Assembly: GCA_958451615.1 (NCBI GenBank)
Contig: CAUDQR010000009.1
Coordinates: 1 to 64,000 of the forward strand
From: an uncultured Collinsella sp.
Lineage (GTDB): Bacteria > Actinomycetota > Coriobacteriia > Coriobacteriales > Coriobacteriaceae
Reading direction: 5' to 3'
DNA length: 64,000 nucleotides
Shown here: positions 1 through 9,900 of the stretch, piece by piece
How the letters are laid out: each line of letters starts with the position of its first letter
Position numbering within the stretch: position 1 is the first letter of the stretch
Made by a program: the position numbers and the translations under genes
The notes under the pieces: generated by a model
Seen by the model: the letters and a program-made list of their open reading frames with translations, nothing else
Databases searched by the model: none
Told to the model about the DNA's origin: nothing

Positions 1-39
1 CTCGGCGCTGCCGTTACGGGCAATATAGATCTGAATTAA
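1..39 (+). CDS. C-terminal end of an unidentified gene (partial)
   Basis: Frame 1 is open from the window edge and reads LGAAVTGNIDLN before a TAA at 37-39. It is followed 7 bp later by a strong terminator on the same strand, which is what one expects at the end of a real gene. Twelve residues are too few to assign a family. Frame 3 is also open at the edge, so this is a weak call. Confidence 0.35.
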   Translation, partial: LGAAVTGNIDLN

Positions 40-46
40 AGATGGC

Positions 47-76
47 GCGCGGCCTTTTAGGCCGCGCTTTTGTTTT
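47..76 (+). terminator. Rho-independent terminator
   Basis: Perfect 8-bp GC stem (GCGCGGCC 47-54 with GGCCGCGC 60-67), loop TTTTA, then TTTTGTTTT. It would end transcription of the gene entering from the left edge. Confidence 0.8.
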
Positions 77-100
77 GGTTCGCGCCATGTGGGGGTGATG

Positions 101-312
101 GCGACGTGCATTTTTGCGAGTATTCTGCAACCGAAGGCCCCTGCATACCGACCTCGGGCAAAAAAATCGGGATTTCTCGATGTTTTCTACGAATGATGGG
201 CGGGGTTATGGGCTGACAGCGTTTGATTTGCAGGGATATTCGCGGTCTTTGGCATTTATCGTAGCGCCCGAAGCCCTTGGTTATGTTGAATACTCCTAAA
301 AATGCACGGCGC
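101..312. repeat. Long inverted-repeat element, family A copy 1
   Basis: GTGCATTTTTGCGAGTATTC at 106-125 is matched by the inverted GAATACTCCTAAAAATGCAC at 288-307 (18 of 20 pair), and pairing extends outward to about 101 and 312. The interior (126-287) has no convincing gene. A related element with the same arm sequence (GTGCAAAATTGAGAGTATTC) lies at 34059-34272. This fills most of the gene-free stretch 77-413; nothing else is seen there apart from the lemA terminator. Confidence 0.65.
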
Positions 313-330
313 TTAAAGGGGGACCTTCGC

Positions 331-377
331 GAAAAAGGAAACCGCCCCGTCGAAGTATGCATTCGACGGGGCGGTTT
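331..377 (-). terminator. Terminator of lemA
   Basis: Perfect 16-bp stem (339-354 with 362-377) around a 7-base loop. On the minus strand it is followed by CCTTTTTCG, a T-run in the correct orientation for the LemA gene ending at 414. The plus side is also T-rich, so it may act in both directions. Confidence 0.75.
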
Positions 378-413
378 ATGCATATAGCCGATTTAGGATG
401 CGCTGCCAAACTA

Positions 414-965
414 CTAGAACTTGACGGTCGGGGCCTGGCGGGCTGCTTCGGCGGCCTCGAAGCCCTGGCGTTCCTTAAACTGGAAGATGCCGGCAAAGAT
501 GACAGCCGGGAACGTCTGAATGGCGTTGTTGTAGCTGAGCACGCAATCGTTGTAGCTCTGGCGTGCATAGCTAATCTTGTTTTCGGTATCCTCGAGTGAT
601 GCCTGCATCTGCGTAAAGTTGGTGTTTGCCTTAAGATCGGGATAGGCCTCGGCTACGGCAAAGAGCTGGCGCAGCGCACCGGTCAGCACGTTGTCGGCTT
701 CCATCTTGGCCTCGGGCGTAGTGGCCTTGACGGCGGTGTTACGCGCGCTGATCACGGCGGAGAGCGTCTCCTGCTCGTGCTTGGCGTAGCCCTTGACGGT
801 CTCGACCAGGTTGGGGATCAGGTCGTTGCGGCGCTGCAGCTGCGTATCGATGTTCTGCCAGGCGTTATCGATGCGGTTACGCTTGGTGACCATGTTGTTG
901 TAGATGCCGGCGATGGCGCAGACAATCACAATGACAACAACGATGCCGATGATGACGGTAATCAT
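414..965 (-). CDS. LemA family membrane protein
   Basis: The 183-residue protein begins with one hydrophobic segment (residues 2-24) and continues as a helical extracytoplasmic region. It carries the LemA hallmarks: NNMVTKRNRIDNAWQNIDTQ, the RNDLIPNLVETVKGYAKHE segment and ENKISYARQSYND. Length and architecture fit the usual LemA protein of about 185 residues, with the N-terminus as membrane anchor. The molecular role of the family is poorly defined. No HtpX or TPM-domain partner, often found beside LemA, is present; the gene stands alone with its own terminator at 331-377. Confidence 0.9.
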   Translation of the reverse strand: MITVIIGIVVVIVIVCAIAGIYNNMVTKRNRIDNAWQNIDTQLQRRNDLIPNLVETVKGYAKHEQETLSAVISARNTAVKATTPEAKMEADNVLTGALRQLFAVAEAYPDLKANTNFTQMQASLEDTENKISYARQSYNDCVLSYNNAIQTFPAVIFAGIFQFKERQGFEAAEAARQAPTVKF

Positions 966-1164
966 GATGTCTCCGTTTCGAATGGCCGCGGCGGCATGCG
1001 CCAGCTGCCGTTGGTATAACGCTACTAGTATACCCGCAACGTTTTGCCGTGCCGAGCTTTCCGGTAAGCGTTATGTTTTCGGTGGGGTTGGCACTGGGGC
1101 AAAGCGCGCGAGGTACAGGTGTAAGATATGCGACAGATTGACGAGTGTTGTCTTTGCCCTGAGG

Positions 1165-1761
1165 ATGGCGATACCAGTGGACCTTCGCATCAAGAAAACC
1201 TACCGTGCCCTGTTCGATGCCTTTACCGAGCTTCTCGAGGAGCATCGTTTTGAGGACCTGACGGTTGCCATGTTGTGCGACCGCGCCATGATTCGCCGCA
1301 CGACGTTCTACAAGCACTTTCGCGACAAGAACGATTACTTTGCCTTTTATATCGATGAGCTTATGTCGGGTTTGCCGCAAAAACAGCCCGATGAGGCCGG
1401 CGCGGTATCTGCCGAGGACGTGCGCGCGCTTCGGCACGCGATTTTGGACGATGCCATGGATTTGATTCTGACGCACGAGCGGCTCATGGATAACATTTTG
1501 GCAAGCAGCATGTCGGGCATGTTGACCAATGTTATTTGCGACCGCATTGCCCGCTCCATCCGCGAGCGTGTGATGAACGTGCTTGCCGAGGATGCCCTGG
1601 CCCCCGTGTCACTCGAGACGACGTCTGAGTTTGTCGCCGGCGGTATTATTCGACTTTTCACGATATGGTGGGAATCGGGCCACGATCTTGAGCGTCGACC
1701 CGAGATGGCCGACGTGGTCGATGCGCTGTTTGAGCGGACCATGACACCGGTGCATCACTAG
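1165..1761 (+). CDS. TetR/AcrR family transcriptional regulator
   Basis: The protein of about 198 residues opens with a TetR-type DNA-binding domain: TYRALFDAFTELLEEHRFEDLTV followed by IRRTTFYKHFRDKNDYF, where the TTFYKHF recognition-helix pattern is diagnostic. The rest is an all-helical ligand/dimerisation domain ending near a Trp-rich segment (FTIWWES). ATG 1165 is the first Met before the domain, but GAGG at 1161-1164 abuts it, so GTG 1177 is an alternative start. Upstream in-frame codons run antisense to lemA and look non-coding. Target and ligand are unknown; lemA, divergent across about 200 bp, is a possible target. Confidence 0.82.
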   Translation: MAIPVDLRIKKTYRALFDAFTELLEEHRFEDLTVAMLCDRAMIRRTTFYKHFRDKNDYFAFYIDELMSGLPQKQPDEAGAVSAEDVRALRHAILDDAMDLILTHERLMDNILASSMSGMLTNVICDRIARSIRERVMNVLAEDALAPVSLETTSEFVAGGIIRLFTIWWESGHDLERRPEMADVVDALFERTMTPVHH

Positions 1762-1764
1762 AAG

Positions 1765-1854
1765 TGGCGGAGAGAGGGGGATTCGAACCCCCGGAACGCT
1801 CTCGCGCTCAACGGTTTTCAAGACCGCCGCATTCAACCGCTCTGCCATCTCTCC
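1765..1854 (-). tRNA. tRNA-Ser (anticodon UGA)
   Basis: Read on the minus strand, the 7-bp acceptor stem GGAGAGA/TCTCTCC, discriminator G and an encoded CCA (1765-1767) frame a class II tRNA. The anticodon loop CTTGAAA gives anticodon UGA. There is a long variable arm, as expected for serine, and a T arm with GGTTCGAATCC. At 90 nt the length is normal for tRNA-Ser. Confidence 0.95.
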
Positions 1855-1905
1855 GTGAGTCGTAATGATAGCATCGTTTTGAATTTGCAACAGGGAAGGC
1901 GAACG

Positions 1906-3687
1906 ATGACGATCACCGAAATCGATGAGAAGTTCATGCGCGAGGCGCTGGCGGAGGCGCGAGCCGCCGCGGCGGTGGGCGAGGTACCCATCGGAGCCGT
2001 AGTGGTGCGCGACGGCGAGATCGTCGCGAGGGCGCACAATCGGCGCGAGCTCGATCAGGATCCTTCGGCTCATGCAGAGTTCGCGGCCCTGTGCGCTGCC
2101 GCTCGGTCGCTCGGTCGCTGGCGCCTTTCCGACTGTACGGTCTATGTGACGTTGGAACCCTGCTGCATGTGCGCAGGCCTTATGGTTAACGCGCGCGTGG
2201 GGCGCTGCGTGTATGGCGCGAGCGACGCCAAGGCGGGCGCGTTGGGATCCCTATACGATTTGAATGCCGACTCGCGCCTGAATCATCGGTTTAACGTGAC
2301 GGCTGGCGTGCTGGCAGACGAGTGTCGTGAGGTGTTGAGCGGCTATTTTAGTGGGTTGCGTGGCACCGATGGTACTGGCTGCGGTTGTGGGGCCGATCTC
2401 GAGGCACATGCCGCTCATGCCGAGGCGCTCGCGTGTGCCGAAGAAATCGCCGTTGAGGTGGTCGATTTTGGTGCCGCGTGCCGCCGGCCCCGCCGTGTGC
2501 TGTTGGCGATTGATTCCTTTAAGGGCAGCGTGTCGAGTGCGCAGGCGGAGGCGGCGGTTGCCGAAGGCGTGCGCCGCGTTTGGCCCGATGCCGAGGTGTG
2601 CACATTGCCGCTGGCAGATGGCGGCGAGGGAACGCTCGACGCCGTTGCCGCCTGCGGTGGCGAGCTTGTGACCTGCGAGGTTGCAGGTCCCTTGGGCGAG
2701 CGTGTGCCTGCCCGGATGCTGGTTGATGTCGAGCGCGAGTCCGCGGTCATCGAGATGGCCGAGGCGGCCGGCATTGGGTATTCGCCTTGCACGGAGTCGT
2801 CGGCGCTTGCGGCTTCGACCTATGGCGTGGGCGAACTGATGCTTCATGCGGTTCGCGCAGGTGCAAAGACTATCTATATTGGCTTGGGCGGCAGCGCCAC
2901 CAACGACGGCGGCGCCGGCATGCTGCAGACGCTGGGCGCGCGTGTGGTCGATGATCGGGGCTGCGATGTCGCCCCCGGTCTTGCCGGCCTTGAGCAGGTG
3001 GCGAGCGTTGATTTGGCGCCAGCGCTGCAGGCTTTGGATGGCGCTCGTATCGTTGTGCTTTCGGATGTCGAGAATCCGCTCGTAGGGCGTCGCGGCGCGC
3101 TTGCGGTGTTCGGCGGACAGAAGGGTCTGCCGGCGGATGATGCCGAGGCGCTGAACAGGTGCGACAGCTGGATGGTCGGCTACGGTCGCTTGCTCGACGC
3201 TGCGATTGCCGGAGCTCGAGCCCAGGGGCTGTTGCGCACATCCGAGGGTGCACGGACATTTGGCTCGGTGCTCGGTGTGCCCGGCGCCGGTGCCGCCGGT
3301 GGTCTGGGAGCAGCGCTGTTGGCACTCGGTGCCGAGTTGCGCTCGGGCGTGGAGACGGTGCTCGACCTCGTGGGGTTTGACGAGCGCGTGCGCGATGTCG
3401 ACCTCGTCATAACGGGCGAGGGCAATATGGATGAGCAGTCCGCCGCCGGCAAGGCGCCGGTGGGTGTGGCCCGTCGCGCGAAGCGATATGGCAAGCCGGT
3501 AGCCGCTGTCGTGGGCGGTCGCGCTGACAACCTGGATGCGGTGTATGGGCAGGGCGTCGACTTGGTGCTTCCGATCTGTCGCAAGCCCATGGACCTGGAG
3601 CGGGCACTCGATCCGCAAGAAGCCGCAACCAACCTCATCTGTGCCGGTGAAGCGGCTGCTCGATCCTGCGACCTCGGCCGCATCTAG
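1906..3687 (+). CDS. Fusion: tRNA adenosine deaminase (TadA) and glycerate kinase
   Basis: Residues 1-150 are a TadA domain: zinc-binding HAE at 56-58 and PCCMC at 85-89, with the upstream AHN. TadA converts A34 to inosine in tRNA-Arg(ACG). Residues 198-593 are a complete glycerate kinase of the GlxK/GarK type: DSFKGS at 203-208, PLADGGEGT, GLGGSATNDGGAGM and a late GEGNMDEQSAAGKAP motif. It would phosphorylate glycerate. A Cys/His-rich linker (151-197) joins the two. There is no stop or frameshift between the halves. ATG 1906 is chosen because AGGGAAGG sits 6 bp upstream; an in-frame GTG at 1855 would overlap the tRNA promoter. Each domain on its own matches a full-length enzyme, so this is either a true bifunctional protein or a gene fusion by read-through of a lost stop. 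Confidence 0.88.
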   Translation: MTITEIDEKFMREALAEARAAAAVGEVPIGAVVVRDGEIVARAHNRRELDQDPSAHAEFAALCAAARSLGRWRLSDCTVYVTLEPCCMCAGLMVNARVGRCVYGASDAKAGALGSLYDLNADSRLNHRFNVTAGVLADECREVLSGYFSGLRGTDGTGCGCGADLEAHAAHAEALACAEEIAVEVVDFGAACRRPRRVLLAIDSFKGSVSSAQAEAAVAEGVRRVWPDAEVCTLPLADGGEGTLDAVAACGGELVTCEVAGPLGERVPARMLVDVERESAVIEMAEAAGIGYSPCTESSALAASTYGVGELMLHAVRAGAKTIYIGLGGSATNDGGAGMLQTLGARVVDDRGCDVAPGLAGLEQVASVDLAPALQALDGARIVVLSDVENPLVGRRGALAVFGGQKGLPADDAEALNRCDSWMVGYGRLLDAAIAGARAQGLLRTSEGARTFGSVLGVPGAGAAGGLGAALLALGAELRSGVETVLDLVGFDERVRDVDLVITGEGNMDEQSAAGKAPVGVARRAKRYGKPVAAVVGGRADNLDAVYGQGVDLVLPICRKPMDLERALDPQEAATNLICAGEAAARSCDLGRI

Positions 3688-3917
3688 AAAAGCAGTCTTT
3701 TTGCACTTCAGGTGTTGACGCCGCCATTGATGTGCCATTAGTAGATTGCTCTTCGTTCAGTTGTTCGCCAATTAATCCTGCCAATTAATTATCATTTCGG
3801 GCGAAGACGTGGATTATCTCCATGATGGATCTCTTTGGGCATAATGTTGTCTTAAACTGTCCTAATCAATAGATCGCTCTTGGGAAGAGAAGGCGACACC
3901 AGAGGGGGAGAAGGGAA
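3688..3917 (+). promoter_or_regulatory. AT-rich upstream region of the adhesin gene
   Basis: This 230-bp stretch is much more AT-rich than its surroundings. It contains a 10-bp direct repeat, GCCAATTAAT, at 3767-3776 and 3780-3789 (period 13) and several TAAT-rich hexamers, but no clear -35/-10 pair at standard spacing. It is the likely control region for the giant surface protein. No gene is seen. Confidence 0.45.
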
Positions 3918-6900
3918 TTGGAGAGGAAAGTTTTCGGCGGGGGGCAGAGAGTCGTCGCTCTCTGTCTTGCGCTGGTTCTCGGCTTCGGATGTTTATCCGT
4001 TGGCGCGACGGCCGGTGTCGCATATGCGGCCACGGAATCGCGGGCTGCGTATACTGCGGAGGAGTTTGAGATCACCCAGGACGGCGTGACCTATTCGTGC
4101 GAGACCACGGATAAGGGCACGGCGGAAATCACATGTATTGTTGCCGACGACAGTGTGACCGTGGTGAGTGTGCCCAGCTCCATCGAGCATGGTGGCCAGA
4201 CCTACAAAGTCACCAAACTTTATTTCTCGTCTGGTATCGTGGCCGAGAATGTTGAGCAGCTGACGCTTCCCGACACGCTCGAAAACGTGCGCGGATGGTA
4301 TTTCCGGAAGTTCGTAAAGGTCAAGGAGCTCCATATCCCTGGCTCCATCAAGAACTTCGGTTGCTCGCTGCAAAACGCTGGCTCGCTCGAAAAGCTCTAT
4401 TTTGATGAGGGCGTCGAGGAGATTAGCGCCAACATGATGGTCAATGGCTGCAGCAGCCTTTCGGAGATCAATCTACCCTCCACCCTCAAAATGATTTCGG
4501 GCTCGGGCGCCTTCGAGGGGGCTACGGCCCTCACAAGCATCGAGTTTCCAAAAGATGTCGCCTTCTCCGACACCATAACGGGCGTGTTCGAAGACTGCAC
4601 GTCTCTGACAAGCGTGTCGTTGCCCGCTTCGGTTACCAAGATCCCCTCGCACATGTTTGACGGATGCACCTCTCTCACGTCCGTCACCGCGCTGAGCGAA
4701 ATCGAGTCCATCGGGGATGGGGCGTTTCGGACTTGCTCGAGATTGACTGGGATCGATTTCCCAGGCACATTGAAGAGCATCGGATCCTCTGCTTTCCAGG
4801 GGTGCGCCAGCCTGGTGAGCGTGCCCAATCTAAGCAAGGTGACAAAGATGGGCTGGGGGGCTTTTTACGAGTGCAAAAATCTGCAGGCGTCCGTGGATCT
4901 GTCCTCGCTTCAGAACATTCCGGACAATGCGTTCTGCTACACACCGGTTAAGATCGTGGGGCTTTGCGACAGCCTGAAGAGTATCGGTGAGTGGGCCTTT
5001 ATCCAGAGCAACGTCGCCGTCCAGCTTCCCAGGACACTTGAGACAATTGGCAACTACGCCTTCTATTACGGCACGTTGCCGGAGCAGCTTTCCATTCCGG
5101 ATTCCGTGACTTCCGTTGGCACGGCGGCCTTCTCGGGCGTAGGTGGCGTGAAGGATGTGACGATCGGGCGCGGCCTCACCGAAATACCCTCGGGTATGTT
5201 TGAAGGCAGCACGGTTAAAAAGATCACAATCGAAAACAGCATGGACGACATCAAAGGCTCGGAGAACCTCCCGTTCTTTGGCGTCGATATCGTCTACACG
5301 CGCGAGTCCATCGATGACGGCGTCGGCGGTACCGTGAGCGATGACAGCACCAAGACCCTTCAGGATCTGGTCGACGAGGCCCCCTATGACAAGGAAACCG
5401 TCATCACCCTGAAAAAGCACGTGAAGCTTGGCTCCACGCTCACGATTCCTGCCGGGAAGATGATTAAGATCACGTCGGATGAGCCCTATACCATCTTGGC
5501 AAAGAAAAGCGGCTTCTCCGTACTGGTCAATGTTGCCGAGGGGGCATCCCTCGAGCTGTCGGGGAAAGTGTCCCTGAGTGGTCGCTACAACAAGGGCGCC
5601 ATTATTTCTAGCAGGGGAGCGGTTGTGCTCTCTGACGAGGCCGTTGTGTGCGACGGCGCTGCGAACACCGTCAATACGGGTGTCATCGACGTGTCGGGAG
5701 ACAAGGCTTCGCTTACCATGACGGGCGGCGTTATCGAGCAGTGCGAACTTAAGGACGCGTATTGCGGCGCTGTCCACGCGAAAGACGGCGCTCATGTTGT
5801 CATGAAGGGCGGCGTTATCCGTAAGAATCACATGTCTTTCTCCGCAGACGGCGATGGTAATTACCTTTCGTCTACCGGCATCATGCTGATGGGCGATGCC
5901 CACCTTGAGATGAGTAACGGCAGTATCGAGGATAACGCCGGCTATCAGGGCGGCGCGGTGGTCATGTACAGCGAGGCTCGTAACCAGAGAGCCTCCTTTG
6001 AGATGACCGGTGGTCAGCTTGTGCGCAACAGAGGCTATAAGCTTGGGAATCGAACTCCCTCCGGCGCAGTGCACGTCGAAGGGAATGCCGAGTTTACCCT
6101 CAAGGGCGGCAAGATCGAGGACAATATTGCGTATTCTGATGGCAAAGGCGGCGGAGTGTGCGTGGTCGATCGCGGCCTGCAGCAGGGTGGTAGGGACCAT
6201 ACCGCTTTCACTATGAAAGGTGGCTCCGTATCGGGTAACTCCGCTTCCGCCGGCGGAGGCATCTATACCTATTCAGATGACGTCAAGCTCAGTGCGGGCG
6301 AGATCAAGGACAATACTGCTCGGAATATGGGTGGCGGCGTATATAGCGAAGGCAACGAGTATCTCGTCTATAGCACGCTCCATATCGAAAACGCTCTCGT
6401 TGTTGATAACCATGCGAAAAAGCAGGGCGGCGGCATGTGGTTCTGCCCGACCGGAGATGCCAAGGTCTACGTCCAGAACGGTGGCCTGATCGCCAGGAAC
6501 TCGGCCGATGAGGCGGGAGACGACCTCGTCTTCACCGGCTTCAAAGACGCCAAATACAAACTGACCTTGGCCAACCGCGCTCCGGGCGGCGGAAAGGTCA
6601 GCTGGTACAGAGACGGTGGGCTGTTTAACCCCGAAGGCACTTATGCGGAAACAAACACCGAAATCCCGCGATTCTCTCCCGACGGTGGCAACGGCGAGCC
6701 CCTGTCCTTTACCGACGCCACGCCGAACGTCGCGCTTAAATCTGTGATGAGCGAGGATGTGTATAACCTCGGCCGCGGTCAGACGTCGCTGACGATCTCT
6801 GGCAATACGGCCGAGCGGGGAGGCGGCATCGGCGCCAACGGCGGTGTCATCATCGGCAAGTCCGAGAACATCGACATTCCCATCAAAAAGGTCTGGGAGA

Positions 6901-9900
6901 ACCCCAGGATTCCCCATCCTAATAAGGTCAAAGTAAATCTCAAGAACGGCGATACCGTCATCGATTCGATCACCCTGAGCGAGTCCAACGACTGGAAGGG
7001 CGTCTTCTCCAACCTGCCCGCGGGCGCGCACTACACCGTGTCCGAGGACCCCGTCGAGGGCTATGACTCCGCGGTCACCGGCGACGCCGAGCGCGGCTTC
7101 ACCGTGACCAACACCTCCACGGCCAAGGTCTCGGTGCCCGTCGAGAAGAAGTGGGTCGGCCCGGCGGCCGAGAAGGCCACCGTGCGCCTGCTCGCCGACG
7201 GGAAGGACACCGGCGAGTCGGCCGAGCTGTCGAAGTCCAATAGCTGGAAGCACTCCTTCGAGGGCCTGCCCAAGTACTCCAAGTCCGGCTCCGTGATCGA
7301 CTACGCCGTGGCCGAGGTGCCCGTCGAGGGCTACAGCTCGAAGGTCACCGGCGACGCCGAGCGCGGCTTCACCGTGACCAACACCTCCACGGCCAAGGTC
7401 TCGGTGCCCGTCGAGAAGAAGTGGGTCGGCCCGGCGGCCGAGAAGGCCACCGTGCGCCTGCTCGCCGACGGGAAGGACACCGGCGAGTCGGCCGAGCTGT
7501 CGAAGTCCAATAGCTGGAAGCACTCCTTCGAGGGCCTGCCCAAGTACTCCAAGTCCGGCTCCGTGATCGACTACGCCGTGGCCGAGGTGCCCGTCGAGGG
7601 CTACAGCTCGAAGGTCACCGGCGACGCCGAGCGCGGCTTCACCGTGACCAACACTGTGAAGACGGGCGAGCTCGACGTCTCCAAGACCGTCGTGGCGCGC
7701 GAGGGCCTGGCGGTCGACGCGGACAAGATATTTAAGTTTGTGGTTGAGGCCACCGATGCCGCAGGCCGCAACAAAGTGTCCGGCACCTACGGTGACGCGA
7801 CGTTCGAGGACGGCAAGGCGACCCTCAAGCTCAAAGATGGCCAGACGGCGAGGATCACGGGGCTGCCCGCGGGAACCGCCTACACGGTGACCGAACGTGC
7901 CGCCGATGGCTACAAAGCCGCGGTGAACGGAGCCGAGGGATCCAGGGCCGATGGCTCCATCTCGGCCGATCAGGTCGCCTCCGCCGTCTTCACCAACACC
8001 TTCGACCCCGCCCCCGCCACGGTGTCCGTCCCCGAGCTCACCAAGGTGCTCGCGGGCGGCCGCAAGCCCGGCCTCCAGGAGGGGGAGTTCGCCTTTGAGC
8101 TCTCCCTCGCCGACGGTGCGGGCAATGTCCTCGAGGGCTACCCAATCGAGGCGAAGAATGACAAGGACGGCAAGGTTTCCTTTGGCGAGCTCAGCTTCAC
8201 CAATCCGGGCACCTACCACGCGACCGTGACCGAGAAAGCAAGCGGCGATGTCCTGATTGAGGACGACGCGCATGCCTACACCTTCGACATCGCGGTGACT
8301 CAGACCGGTGCCGGCCTTAAGGCCGAGATCTCCAACGAGCGGGGCAAGAAGACCTTCACCAACACCTTCACGCCGCACGACAACACCAAGACCGTCACCA
8401 AGGCGAACGCCTCGGGCGCCAAGGTCGATGTGGATGGCAAGCCGGTGGGCGTGGGCGATATCCTCACCTATACCATCGGCTGGGCCAATAACAGCGTCGA
8501 CGACAGGGGCGCCGCGCAGGCGGCCGACGTGACGGTGACCGATGTCCTGCCCAAGGGCGTTAACTATGTTGAGGGTTCTGCCGACGGTGCCGCCTACGAC
8601 GCTGCGACGCGCACCCTTACCTGGTCGCTCGGCGAGCAGGCTGCGGGCGCCACGGGCACGCTCAGCTTTGACGTGAAGGTCTCCGCCGAAGCCGCCGTGG
8701 TCGACGACATCTCCAACACCGCCACGGTCAAGGTGGGGGAGAACGAATCCCAGACCAACACGACCCACAACAGCGTGTCCCGCGAGGGCAGCCTCACCGT
8801 CAAGAAGACGGTCGTCGGCGGCGACAGCCAACGCGAGTTCGGCTTTACGGTCGCGCTGACCGACGGGGACGGCGAGCCCGTCTCTGGCATCTTCGGCAAG
8901 GGCGAGCACGCCGTGACGTTCACGGACGGCAAGACGACCTTCACGCTTAAGGACGGCGGGGAGAAGGCCATCGACGGCCTGCCCGTGGGCGCGCGCTACA
9001 CCGTGACCGAGGATGCCGCCGAGGGCTACACGACTACTGTTAACGGGGCTGACGGCTCCAAGGCCGAGGGTGCCGTGACCGAGGACGGCGCGACCGTCGC
9101 GTTCACCAACACGTACGGAACGGCCACCGAGGGCAGGGACGTCTCCACCGCGGGACTCTTCACCAAGACACTCAAGGGACGCGACTGGGCGGAGGGCGAC
9201 AGCTTCCAGTTCGCGCTCGCGGGCGAGGACGGCGCCCCCATGCCCGAGGGCTCTGCCGACGGCTCCAAGACCGTCAGCGTGACGGCCGCCGCCGGCACCA
9301 AGGCGGGCGATAGGGTCGCCTTCGACTTCGGCCCCATCCGCTACACGCTCGACGACATCAAGGACGCCGGGTTCGCCGAGGTCGGCGGCAAGCGCGTGCG
9401 CGCCAAGACCTTCACCTACACGGTGCGCGAGGTCAGGCCCGATGACGGCTCCGCCATCGCCGGTGTGGCCTACGACGGCCACGCCGCCACGATGACGGTG
9501 ACCGTGACCGACGACGGCTCCGGCAACCTCACGGCCACGACGCCCGCAATCGCGCAGGCGAGCGGCGGCGACTTCGTCAACACCTACACGACCGAGCTCG
9601 ACTACTCGGCCCGCGCGGGCGTGCGCCTGTCCAAGACGCTCTCCGGCCGCGCCATGGAGGCGGGGCAGTTCGCCTTCACCGTGACCGCGGACGCCGAGAC
9701 GGCCGCCAAGCTCGGCCTCAAGACCGGCAAGGACGCCTACGCCGTGGCCGCGGCTGATGACGGTGCGGCCGACCTGGTCGACCTCATCGGCAGGATCGCG
9801 GAGAGCGACGTGAAGTTCACCGACGCCGATGCGGGCAAGACCTACAGCTTCACCGTTACCGAGACCAAGCTCGGCGGCGAGGGCTACACCAACGACACCG

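Noticed and set aside
1855..1905. GTG 1855 as start of the TadA-kinase fusion
   Set aside because: It lies at the 5' edge of the divergent tRNA-Ser gene with no ribosome site; ATG 1906 has an ideal one and begins where TadA homology begins.
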